From Patagioenas fasciata (lineage: Eukaryota; Chordata; Aves; Columbiformes; Columbidae): a stretch of DNA of 64,000 nt. This document shows positions 25,236-36,300 of the stretch, piece after piece. The stretch is from positions 55,354,398 to 55,418,397 of the forward strand of contig NC_092521.1 of NCBI RefSeq assembly GCF_037038585.1. Direction: 5' to 3'. The position numbers and the translations under genes were made by a program. Every line of letters starts with the position of its first letter. The first letter of the stretch is position 1. The notes below the pieces were generated by a model, which saw only the letters and a list, made by a program, of their open reading frames with translations, made no database searches and had not been told where the DNA came from.

Positions 25236-27257
25236 ACATCCATGTGACATTATTTGCTTTTATTTACCTTGTGACCCATTAGAACTGAACCAAAGCATAA
25301 TGTGAAAATATAATTTGAGGGCTTCGTGGGACTGCTCAGGAGATGCTGAAGGCAGAATTAGCATTGCAGAGCTGCTATGTATATTAAGAGAACAAATTAA
25401 GGTGAAATTTGAATACCAGTTGCTGGATAAGTTCTCCAAACCAATATTGAGAAACATCACTATGTTGTTTTTAAGAACATCAGACTGGAAAAGTGATGCA
25501 ATGACCTTAGGGTACCATCATGTTGCTTCTGCAGAATTATTTCTCAGGTTGAGACTATTTTTTAAGATAGTTTTTATCTTCTGGAGCTGAGTTTCAAGTA
25601 CATACTTATGTTTGTGTACGCACCTATGCGTATTTCATTTTTGGCTACTAAGTGTCTGTGCATTTTTAGAAATGCAACACCAGCAAACGACAACCAACAT
25701 ACACACACATCATATTTTGTGTATTGAATCATCTCATTACATCCCTCATGAATGTATAATACATGAATTGTAATAACCAATTCCTGAAAACAGTATTCAA
25801 AAATCCATTTCCTTAATAACTTTTTCCTTTATCAAAGTACTAATGGCTTTTAGCATATTTGAAGTTGGCTTAGGAATCATTCAGTCCTTTAAATGCCACC
25901 TTAAATCACAAAGACAAGATACAATTTTTGCCTTGTTCCTCCATAAGTTAATGATCTAGGGAATTTTCGTGTTCCGCAGAACAGAATCAGGTCCAAAATA
26001 TGGAAAGTACATAAAATTCAAAGCTATAGCTATTTATGAGAATGTCATTATGTGTTATTGGCTTCTCTCTACTTGAATATTCAACACATATTCTATGTTT
26101 TTCTAATAATGTCACTAGGTAAAGAAATACACTCTAGTTGAACAAACTTTAAGATGTACTGTTCCACTCTGTGGCAACATTTGAATAATGCTAAAAATTA
26201 TCAATAATAGCGTGAACTGCAATTTTACCTTTGATGTACAATACAACAAGTGGGCCTAAAATTATACATAGAACTCATTATCAGTCAAGTAAATGATGAC
26301 TAGAGCCTGCTGTATGAAGAGTTTTGTATTTCAGAAAAAAAACTGCAGCACCAAAAGGCCAGGTATTTCCTTAAAGAGAAATTAAAACATACTCTTCCCT
26401 TTATAAGTTTGCATTTTGCAGTATTCACTGACTTAGCAGTGCAGATGCATGAGATACTTCACTGAGATCTAGAATTTTGCCATTAACACAACAAGTAATG
26501 TGACACTTAGTTGCTTTTCCTGGCAGCCTTAATAATGCCAAGAAATCACAAAAAATGTTGTGATATTGTTTTATTGCAAGACATTTTCAAGTTCCGAATT
26601 GGTGGGACTGAATAAACTACTTGTGTAATGAACAATGGAAAACACTGTTACAAAACTGAATCTACTCTGCTACTTCTCAGGTATAGAGAGAGCTTATTTA
26701 ATACTTAATAGCAAACAGTTTTGAAAAACATCAAACCATCTCCAAACTGAGATATTCACAGTGTGAAAAAAATTAAGATCTGCAAACACACAGCACAAGT
26801 GTTGACCTCAGATTAAGCAAATGTTATCCTTTGGCAAGCAGTGATGAATATACTAATGACGCTTCTGGAACAGCATCACGATCTCATCAAAATCAGTGAC
26901 AGGAGCTCTATTAGCTGCAATAGATCCAAGATTTCATTCCTGGACTATGCAATGAAGTGTTAAAATGAAATGGAGCAGATGTTGGGGAAGGTTGCCAGAT
27001 ATTGCTGATCAACAGCACAGGTGTTGTTTAATATAAAAAAATTATATCCGTCTGGATGAAATAAAAGCATTAGATCAGAAAAGATACTAAACACAACAGA
27101 TTAATGCATTATTAAGGTTCTCAATGTGTTCAGTCATCAGCAACAACTACACTAACACCACATGTTCATACACAATTACCATTAATCCACCCACTCAATG
27201 TTTATGTATTTTTTAATGTAATACTAACTTTGCCATTGCTATAACACAAAATGAGTA
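25236..27257. other. Intergenic region, third part
   Basis: AT-rich unique sequence with no gene recognised. A short (AC)n run lies near 25700. Confidence 0.6.
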
Positions 27258-27455
27258 GATTGAAGCTGGACAGGCAAGCACTGAGCTGGGCTGCCCAGTG
27301 AGGCTATGAAATCTCTGTCCTCGGAGGTTTTAATGACCCTACAGGACAAAGCCCTGAGTGACCTGGCCTGAATTCAGCTTTCACCCTACTTTCAGCTGGA
27401 AACTGAACTATGGCTCCACTGGAGTCCCCTCCAGCCTCAGTGATGCTGTGATGCT
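27258..27455 (+). mobile_element. Old CR1 LINE 3' fragment
   Basis: A plus-strand CR1 remnant. GGGCTGCCCAGTGAGGC and then TCGGAGGTTTTAATGACCC and GGACAAAGCCCTGAGTGACC match the conserved CR1 segment just upstream of the 3' end. The terminal repeat itself has been lost or degraded. Heavy decay indicates age. Confidence 0.7.
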
Positions 27456-29479
27456 CCCTCTGTGAGCCACAGCATACTTGAGGCTGTGCCCTGTGTTCAT
27501 TCACTGCCTCTCCATATGCCGGTGATAAGGATTAACCCAGTCCTCCCCCAACCCGCACACATCCCCTGATGTAAGGTGTATCTATCACGCAAGCAGGTCT
27601 AATGAGTTTGCACTGAAAGCCATGCGTAGGAAAATGTGCAAGACTTATGCTGTCATACTAAGGAGAGATCTTAACTTCTGGTTCTCCTCAGATTTTCCCA
27701 TGTGAGAGATGTATAAAAGAATTAGAAAACAGAGGTATTTCTGTCTTCTAAATCTGCATAAAGGAAGCTTAGTTTGAATTTGTACTCTTGTTATTTTTTA
27801 ACCCCACTAAAAGGAGAAAAGACAGAACCTTTTGTGGCATTTAGAATTTTGCAACAGTTCCCCATGTCTTGATTATTTGCAAGCTGAGACCCAGAAGTTC
27901 TTCTGGTACATAATGACCAGGTAATTCTGGAGCTGAATTACCATTTCTGAGAAGCGTACACTGTGGCTTAATCTCTGGTGGATTCTTGAACAGAAACAGA
28001 GAATGACTAAAATAAACTAAATGTCTATGTTAACAAAAGAAGAAAAAAACATACCAGGACAGAAAAAAACCTGCTGTCTTCCAGTTTATCTTCCACATCC
28101 CAAAGGTACAAACGTATAAACAAAGCAGAACAGTAGTTTTGCTAACAAAGCCCAGCAGAACACCAGACAATAACTTTAAATATTGCACTGTAAATAAAGG
28201 ATGTAATTTAAGGTGCTGTTTTATGTGTATCATAAAATAAGTCTGTAGCAGGAAAACTGCAGCCAGAGATGCAGAGCTCTAGCGACATTTTTACATATAT
28301 GCCACATATATTGCCACCTATTGAAGCCAATTGCAATCAGGTAAAACTGCTCTGAAGTACTTTTCTACAGCACTTCTCACTTATTTCTTCTTCAGTCAGT
28401 GAGAGTATTAAAAGTCACATGGGTATTTGCTGTTGGTAAAAGAGGCAAGGAGAAAAGTGCTAACATCGGCAGGTGTGACAGTTGCAGGCCTGGAGGACAG
28501 GCAGCTGAAATAGAGGGTGAAGGCTCTGCTGGAGTCAAGACAGAGCCTTAATCAGAGGGTCTCACCTGCAGAATGGCATCAAACCACTTCCTTTGTGGTT
28601 GGGGCTCATGTAGAGGTATTCGCCAAAGAAATTATGTGAATCACAAGTCTTATGATGGTGACCTGATTTTGAAGGTAAAGCATTTAAGTAATTCAATTTA
28701 TTTACTGTCAGGATATATTTTTCAAATGGGTTATTATAATCCTATACTTGTTCTTAGCATACCTACACCAGATTGCAAGAAAGGAAAATCAGATGTATTA
28801 ATCCTTCTGACTTCAATTCCATCACCTGCACTCCAACCTTGTATGAATATAAACTTAATTAAATACCATAAGACATATTCTTCAGCTGTAGATTTAAGAC
28901 ACAGGAATCATGAAGGTTCAGGTGGATATGGCTATTTGTTTTTTCTTGCTTGTTTGTCACTGGTGTTTTCAAATATCCCAAGAGACACCGTCTGCTTGAA
29001 AGTGTAGTATTAATGATAAGGCCCACCATGAAAGCACTGTGTCTGACAAAAAGTGCAAGTGAGAAGGATGGCAAATACTCTGCATTTCTGTGTACTAATA
29101 AATAATGCCTCTAATTTCTCATTCAGGTTTTGCAAGAGCTCAGTCTCTCTCAATACTGACTCCCTATTAATACTCCTAAGCCTTCACCTAAGAACAACTT
29201 TTCTACTCAAAGAGAATTTTTGGCTGTTTTTCAGGCTGTTTGGGAGCTGGGCCCACCCACCTTGGTGCTCAGGTGCTGCCTGGCAGAGCTGCCTTTAGGT
29301 TGGGCCGCAGCACTCCTGATGCGAGTACCTCAGCAGCTAGGAGGTGGCTCCAGCGCCTCAAGCCTCACCTGTGAGCAGCCCAGGCACAAACCGAGGCCCT
29401 CAGCAGCCGTGGAGAGTTTGGGAGTGTTTACCCAGTTTGTCCTTCCGTGCCTCTCTCTCAACTCCTTCTATGAGGCACC
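27456..29479. other. Intergenic region immediately upstream of the VAPA CpG island
   Basis: No gene recognised. A 144-codon plus-strand frame (28573-29007) has no recognisable domain and sits in AT-rich sequence, so I treat it as chance. G+C rises from about 29230 toward the promoter. Confidence 0.6.
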
Positions 29480-29611
29480 CAGGCTCGCCCTCTCTTCTCC
29501 AGCCACAGCGGAAGGGTCGGCTAAACCAACCCTGGGCCGAGGGCCGCCCTTTCCCACAGCCTCACAGAGAACCCACCCCGGCTGCCTGCGCCCCCTCAGT
29601 GTCCCGCCAAG

Positions 29612-29628
29612 ACTACAACTCCCAGCAC
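29612..29628 (+). promoter_or_regulatory. ZNF143/THAP11-type site
   Basis: ACTACAACTCCCAGCAC is a near-consensus copy of the ACTACAA..TCCCAGCATGC promoter motif bound by ZNF143. It lies about 670 bases upstream of the VAPA ATG. Confidence 0.75.
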
Positions 29629-29651
29629 ACCCCGCGCCCGACGGCCGCGCA

Positions 29652-29670
29652 GCACGCCGGGAGCGGTAGC
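29652..29670 (-). promoter_or_regulatory. Second, degenerate ZNF143-type site, inverted
   Basis: GCACGCCGGGAGCGGTAGC resembles the reverse complement of the same motif (GCATGCTGGGA..TGTAGT) with several mismatches. It lies about 40 bases from the first site in the opposite orientation. Confidence 0.45.
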
Positions 29671-29906
29671 TCCCCAGCGGCGTTGCGACCACCCAAAGCG
29701 CTGAGCCAGTGGCTCCCTCACTCTCCCGCTGATCCTCGGCGCACGTCTGCTGCCCGAGCTCTGTGTGTGTGTGTTTCAGGGGTATCGCTTCTTCCTGTTC
29801 ACCTCCGGCGGCTCCAGCGGGGGTGCCTGCGAGGGCCGGGCCGCTGGGCCTCACTCCAACCGGCGGCGCGGGAGGCGGGCAGCCGCTGGGCGCGAGCTGT
29901 GCGCCG

Positions 29907-29916
29907 GCGCATGCGC
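29907..29916. promoter_or_regulatory. NRF-1 palindrome
   Basis: GCGCATGCGC is a perfect NRF-1 binding motif inside the CpG island, about 370 bases upstream of the VAPA ATG. Confidence 0.7.
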
Positions 29917-30137
29917 GCAGGGAGGGCCGCCGCCACTGCCACCCCTGTGCCCGCGGAGGGGTGGCGTTGCCGGCCGGGCCTCGAGCCAGTGGCGCGGGGA
30001 CACTCGAGACGGCAGCGCGCGCAAGCGGCAACGCCCGCCCTCGGCCCGCGCGCCCCGCCGGCAGCGCCCGCAGCCGCGCGCCGAGCCGCTGCGCGACCGC
30101 CAGCCCGCCGCGAGGGAGCGGCGCCGCCGCCGCCCGG

Positions 30138-30262
30138 CCTCCCGCTCCCGCCCCTCCTCCTCCCGCTCCCGCCCCTCCTCCTCCTCCTCCCGCTCCCGCC
30201 CCTCCTCCTCCCGCTCCCGCCCCTCCTCCTCCCGCTCCTCCTCCCTCCCCCCACTCCTCCTC
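30138..30262 (+). repeat. VAPA: 21-bp C-rich tandem repeat in the VAPA 5' leader/promoter
   Basis: The core CCCGCTCC recurs at 30141, 30162, 30189, 30210 and 30231. The spacing is 21, 27, 21 and 21 bases, where 27 is one unit plus 6 extra bases (CTC twice). Each unit holds a GC box (CCGCCCC) and CTC runs. The plus strand is almost pure pyrimidine and the minus strand is G-rich with many GGG runs. It ends about 20 bases before the VAPA start codon. Confidence 0.88.
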
Positions 30263-30283
30263 CCGCCGGAGCGAGCGAGCGAG

Positions 30284-30359
30284 ATGGCGGCCGCCGGGGC
30301 TCTGGCGAAGCACGAGCAGATCTTGGTGCTCGATCCGCCCACCGACCTCAAATTCAAAG
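30284..30359 (+). CDS. VAPA: VAPA exon 1 (coding part)
   Basis: Encodes residues 1-25 plus the first base of Gly26. It reads [12 protein letters not shown] followed by the start of the MSP domain. The donor is GTGAGG at 30360. The N-terminus is one residue shorter than human VAPA before the AKHEQ block. The ATG with its GCGGC context also resembles a YY1 site. Confidence 0.96.
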
Positions 30360-33300
30360 GTGAGGGGGAGCCGGGCGCGGGGGAGAGGTGGGGAGGGGGC
30401 AGCGGGACGGCCCAGCCCGGCGGCGTGTTCCGCTTCGCCTCGGTGCTGGGCTGCCTCCAGGCTCCGCGGTTCCCCTCCTCCCCCGGGCCGCGGTGCCGGG
30501 CCCTGCCCGCCTGGGTCCGTCGAGGAGTGGGGGGGCGCCGCCGAGCCGGTGTACGGGCTCGGCCGCCGCCATCTTGGGATCCCGTGGGGACTCGAGAGCG
30601 TGTCCGCGGCCCCGGCAGTGCCGCGGTCCGGCCCACGGCGAATGCTCGCCCGCCGCCCTCTCTGTCGGGCGCGGCGCTCGGCGGCCGGCCGCCCCCCTCC
30701 GGCCCTCGCCGGGAGGCCAGTCCGCCCCCTCCCCCCCCACAGTGTCCCCTTGCGTGCCGGCGCGTGTCACCGCTCCCTTCGGGAGGCCCGGCCCTGGAGC
30801 AGCGGGGCTCAGGGAAGAGACGGGAGCCGTCCCGGCGAGGGAGAGTCGCTTTCCTGTCATTTTTGTGGCCGCTGGTCCCTCTCTGTGCGGTCTTCTTCTG
30901 CCAGCAGCGGGTAGGAGAGGCCCCGAAGTGGGCGATTGAAGCCTTGCCGCCGTGCGGGGAGAGAAGACCCGCTTTCAGGAGTCTGCCCTCGGGTCTGGCC
31001 TTTTTCCCCGCCCTGCAGCGCCGGCCATGGGCACTTGTCAGAGCCCGGTCCCAGCCGGTGTCCCCGCGGGGGCCGGTGCGGTTTTGCACCATCACCCTGT
31101 GCGAGTAGGCGGTGTGCAGGCGCTTGCACCCTTTCTCGATGCAACCTGGCCTGGCGAATGACTCGCCACCCTTTTCATCAAATTTTTATGTTTCAGGCAG
31201 GTTCTAGGGACGTAAACAGGCAGCTCGCTCCTCTCTTGGGAACGACGGAAAGGAATGTGTGCGTTTTGGAAGTTTCCGCTTTATTGGGTGTTGCATGCTG
31301 ACTGCGTGACTGTGACTGGCATGACATGCTTCTGTCAAAATAGGTTCTAGTTAGTGCTGTTACCATGTCTTTTCTCTCTTAATAAATTAGTCGTGGAAAG
31401 GCAGGGTCTTCCAAAGATGAGTGATGCTCGAAAGGTAGGGGCATAAAGAAAAGCATGATAGAATAAGAAGTTTTTAGTAGTATCCTGTGATTATAATTCA
31501 TACACATAAGGAGCATTCAGCAAAATATCAGAACATTTCAGATTTAGAATCAGCAATGTTAGATATTTTTTTTTTAGGGCTGTTAATATTATCTGAAGTT
31601 ACATTTTAAATTTTGTGACTAGTGTCAGCACATGTTCTTGCCTAATCCTATAAATGTTTCTATTTTATTTTCCATTTTCAGTAGACCAATTTTTCATTGC
31701 TGTAGAGGGACACAGTGGAATTTATGATGTTGTAAAAGTCTTTAAATGGACAACTAAAATTAATGTTTATATTAGAGAAGAACACTTTATTCCCCCAAAA
31801 TACCTTTGGCTGGTCTGGCTTTTAGAAATAATGCTAGTTTGTCGAAGAGATTTTTAACAAACTATACTTTTTTTTTTTTTTTTTTTTTTTAAAGAAGGCT
31901 GCTGTGTCTAATTCAGGGCTTTCAAATGTTGAGCTGTCTTCAAGCTGGAAGTAAGGCATATTTATGTGATATGAAACAAAGTGTTGATACAGGGAATATG
32001 GAATAAATACTAGATTAGAAATTCTTTCTGGATGAAGCCATTGTCAGTCATTGATCTTTATTGTGCTGTGTATTTATGTACTTAGAGCATGAAATATGTA
32101 TTCTTTAGGCATAAACTTTGGTTTCAGGCTAATGCCTATATTAGGAAAATTTATGTAGAGCAGACTAAGCAAAAACAAAATCTGAAGCATAATGAGACTG
32201 CAGTCTTAATACTCCATGGAAAGCACTCTCTATTACTATATTGTTATAGTAATATACTATAGAAAGAGCTATCTGTTGAGAGAGCATTGAGTGCATTCCC
32301 AATAAATATTTTCTAACTGCTTATTATTATGAGGTGTTTAAAAAGGTTTGTGGACCACAGACAGTAATTCACCTCTAAAGTGCTGCCTTGAAGAGTACAA
32401 TATTGGCAGAAGGGAATTCAGAGTGTAATATTTTAAAAAGTAATCTGTTAGTAAGAGAATGTGTGACTCAGAATAAGTGTAACTTAGTGTAGGAAAATTA
32501 TACAACTTTGTTTAAAAAAATATTATTTTCTGTGTAGCTGGTCATACAAAGTTATTTTATTAGGACATTTATCCATTATTACTATTTACCTGACACTGTA
32601 GATGTGTATGTAACAGAGATATAGGTTAAGTCTAAACATCTGAACTAAACAAACAGTTTTGTTGGTTTTCTTGCCTCAGGAACTTGTAATGGACTTGCTG
32701 ACCTCTAGGGTAAGAGTGAAATGTGTTAATATGCTCCTGCACAAACAATGATTTAAGTTAAAAAGTATATAGGACTTATCTTACGGAGTTGTTGTTAAAG
32801 TGTTAAACTCATCATCAAATTCATCGTTGCCTGATGAAAATTCTCCTTGGTTGTGGTGGTTTGTGTTGTGTTTTTTTTTTCTTTTTTCCCCCTGATCTGT
32901 TTTAGTCAATCAGCAAAAATAAGCTCTATAATACATTTATTCTGAATTTTATTCCACACACTTTAGGGGGAGGTCTAAAGAGCATGTCCCATGATGGTTT
33001 CCATGAACTTCCATGGCTTCCATGATAACTAGGTTTCTTTGGGTTGTGGAACCATCAGGAATCCCTAAGGAAAATCACAAAACAAATAAGTACATTTCAG
33101 AGTGTTGTACAAATGTGAGGCAACTGATATACACTATGTAATACAACTTTCAGAGAACTCAATGTGGAATATTTGGAATATTGAGAATTTGCCTCATGGT
33201 TCTTGTATCCATATTACTCCTGTAGGTTAGCTTGCTTCTGTATTTTAATCTAATGTATTTTGTTTAGCTTCTCAAATCTGAAGTTGTTTGGAATTGTTTA

Positions 33301-36300
33301 GGACTGGGTACAAAGAACTGAAACATGAGACACTTAAAAGCCACTAATTTGGAAGGTGGAGCATCCGCTGCTGCTTATTGAGGTATTTTCATGTGACTTG
33401 TACATGTAATAATTATTTGTAGGTCTAGTTCAGTGAAGATTATGGTAATCTGGAATTGGTTCCTTGTGAGGTTTTTTTTTTTTTTTTAAACAGTTGTGTG
33501 ATTAAGTAGCAGCACTTGAATTTATCAGTTCAAAGATTTCTCGTATTGTTATGGGAACTAGGTCTTCCTTAAGTCAAAGAAGCCAGTCTTACAGTTTTAA
33601 GTAACATGTATTTAAGCTGGTCTTGGATGATGGTTCTTTTTAAAAAAACTTCGCCAAATCTTTAAATCATCCTGAAGACATGCTTCTGCAACACCTAATT
33701 GAAAATCAACACCAGTTGATTTGATGAGCCTTGGAAGATTAGTAGACAGTGCTCAGAATTTCAATTTCATGTGAATCAGAGGTGTCTGAATGGCAATGGT
33801 CAAACGTTATAGAAATGTCTGTATATTCTAAATTGATGTGCTTTACTGAAATTCTTGCTTAAAAGTGTGTGAAATCCAGTTATCTTACCTTTGTTAAGGT
33901 CTCAAAATAAATGAGACACACTTTTTCTTTTTTATTACCTCAAGGCTAGAAATAAGTCAGCAAGTAAGCAGACTAAAATAAACTTTTCAGCATGTCTGTG
34001 TACAATAAATTTTCCCTTTGATGAGGGGTCAATATAAGAGTGGATGTGTAATTTCTGTTTATTAATCCAATTAATAATTTAGGATTGTTAGTGTATGAAA
34101 TCTGCTATCAGCTGGTATATGTTCAAATGACTCTTTCCAGGTGAGGCAGAGAGCACTTCACTCAAGCGTTACAGCTCATTCTGAAATGCAGATTTCAATG
34201 CATTTTAAATAATACAAAAACATTACTGTAAATTATTTTGTGATCATTACACTGCTGTTGGTAACATTGAAAGCCACAGGCTATGTGTTGCTGCAAGTCG
34301 AGAAGGTGGAATTTAAAGGTAAAAATAGCTCAACGTTAAATCCATCCCCTGCCTTCAAGGTCTGTTGCTAGAATTGGCCCACGTTATTTTTTAGTCCAAG
34401 CAGAGTTTGAAGTCCTCAAATGTGATCTTGATGCCTTACTTGTATGTGTCTTGATTGTGTTGGATTTTACACCTGTTTTCACTCTGTTCAAAGCACTAGC
34501 AAATATATGATGTACTGGCTTTCTACGGTGGGTTAAAAAAAAAGGTGATTTGGATGTCAGTTTACTGATATCTTCATTCAGGAACGTTTTTGAAACTAAA
34601 CAGTGGGAGTGCAGAGGGGAAAAAAATGGTTGTAACTGATTACTAACACAGTTGTGGCTTTTTGATACTTTGAAATGATTCCACTGAAGTTAATATTTTT
34701 ACTGGCTGAGTATTGGTAAATGACAAAGATTGAACATCCCGTAGAATGACTCAGTACTCACCAAGTAGTCTTTGACATATTTTTTTAAAATCCATTCCTG
34801 GAATTGTTTACTCTTCCTATGTATCTGTACTTCTGTCCATTGTTTCCTGGCTCAGATGTAATATTTCTTAGTGATTTTTGTTTGTTTGCTTGTGGATAGG
34901 TATTAATGAAAATCGAAATATAAAATTATTGCTTGGAATGTGTTGAGGAAGAGAAAGGGAGTTTTTTTTTTTTTACCACGTGTTTCTTAGGAGGTGATAT
35001 TATGTAAAAATGTATCTCTACCACAGTGCTAGACTGCATTTAAAACTGACTAATAAAAAGGAGTTGTACTGATGTTGTATTGATTTGTGAAGTCAGGCAT
35101 ATTGTAGGTGTTAGATTATATTTTGGCAGATCTTGTTTGCCCTTTGTTTTAAGATTCAACAATGGAAGTAGATTTTTCCTGTGATGATAGTGGTATACAG
35201 CAGTGAAGATTTGGAAGTTTTATCCTTTACCAGCAATTTGTAGGACTGTTTTACTTAATACTGCATCTTCACTAAACAGGGAAACACTATCGAAACCTCA
35301 CTGTCTTATACTTCTGGTGTAGTCACTGGTATAAAAGCTTCACCTTTACATTATAATTAGTCTAAAATGCCTACTCATGCTACTTGTGGATAGCCTAAGC
35401 AAGCATTCTCATCACTGCAATACGTTGTTATTAATACTGTAAAAAATACTGTATTATACATGAACACTGTACCATTATTCAAGGCCAAGTTGAAAAGTAG
35501 AAACCATGAACAAGAGTAGCTGTTTTATGCATCAGTTAATAGATCTGAGTATTTAGTGCACTGACTGTCCATTGTGGTATTATAAATTGTTCCTGTTTCG
35601 GCTTAACTGTGGTTTGTAAATGTTTTACTTTCTGACCAACTTTGTCTTTGGGAGATGTTTGTTAACCAGATGTTTGTGACCATCAGTCATTAAAGGATTA
35701 TTACACACTCAGCTTACAAGTCATAAATTCATCTTGGAAAAGTCTGCTGGAGAAAACCTGCTGTGTGTAAAGTGGAAAAAAAAATCACTGACTAATTAGA
35801 TGGGTATTACATTTTCCAGTGTGAAAGTTGTTGAATTACAAGGCTTTTATTGTCAGATGAGCCAGATAACTGTGTATAAACTAATTTATTAAAAAAACCC
35901 AAACAAACAAACCCTCAGCAAAATGACTCTACGATTTTTGATGTGGTGTTGTTGAAAATAAAAATTCAGAAACGCAAGATAGAATTTTGGTAACTTTATG
36001 TTCCTAAAGGTAGTAAGACTTTATCCAGTGCATAGTGATCCTGGCCTTTTTAGTTTCTCATGCTCTTTTTTTTTTTGTTTGTGTGTATTGTGTACAGTTA
36101 TTTCATTGCATTGTGAATTGTTTTGCAATGTAGATGTCATATTTCATTTTATGGTTTGAAAGTACTTAGAAATACATGATTATGTAATTTAAAGATTTTC
36201 ATTTTATTTCTCTATATGAACAAGGTCTTGAGAATTAAGACAATTTGCTAAATATTATCTTGGTGTAGGACATCAGGTGTTTGGTTTTTAATAACATGAA

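Larger units (their letters stand above)
29480..31150. promoter_or_regulatory. VAPA: CpG island / VAPA promoter and 5' end
   Basis: About 1.7 kb with very high G+C and abundant CpG covers the upstream region, exon 1 and the start of intron 1 of VAPA. It has no evident TATA box, which fits a housekeeping promoter. ZNF143, NRF-1, GC-box and YY1-type motifs are visible. The long open frames on both strands here reflect stop-poor GC-rich composition and are not evidence of genes. The transcription start cannot be placed from sequence alone. Confidence 0.85.

Noticed and set aside
28573..29007. 144-codon plus-strand frame
   Set aside because: No domain, odd composition, no splice or promoter context. 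A shadow frame overlaps it on the other strand. Most likely chance.
29344..31301. Many long overlapping open frames on both strands (up to 447 codons)
   Set aside because: They lie in the CpG island, where stop codons are rare. They overlap each other and the real VAPA exon 1, and have low-complexity Pro/Arg/Ala composition. Only the frame continuous with VAPA is discussed as a finding.
31390..31436. Possible alternative exon in VAPA intron 1 (acceptor-like ATTAG, donor-like GTAGGG)
   Set aside because: Weak acceptor without a good pyrimidine tract, a non-ideal donor and no coding likeness.
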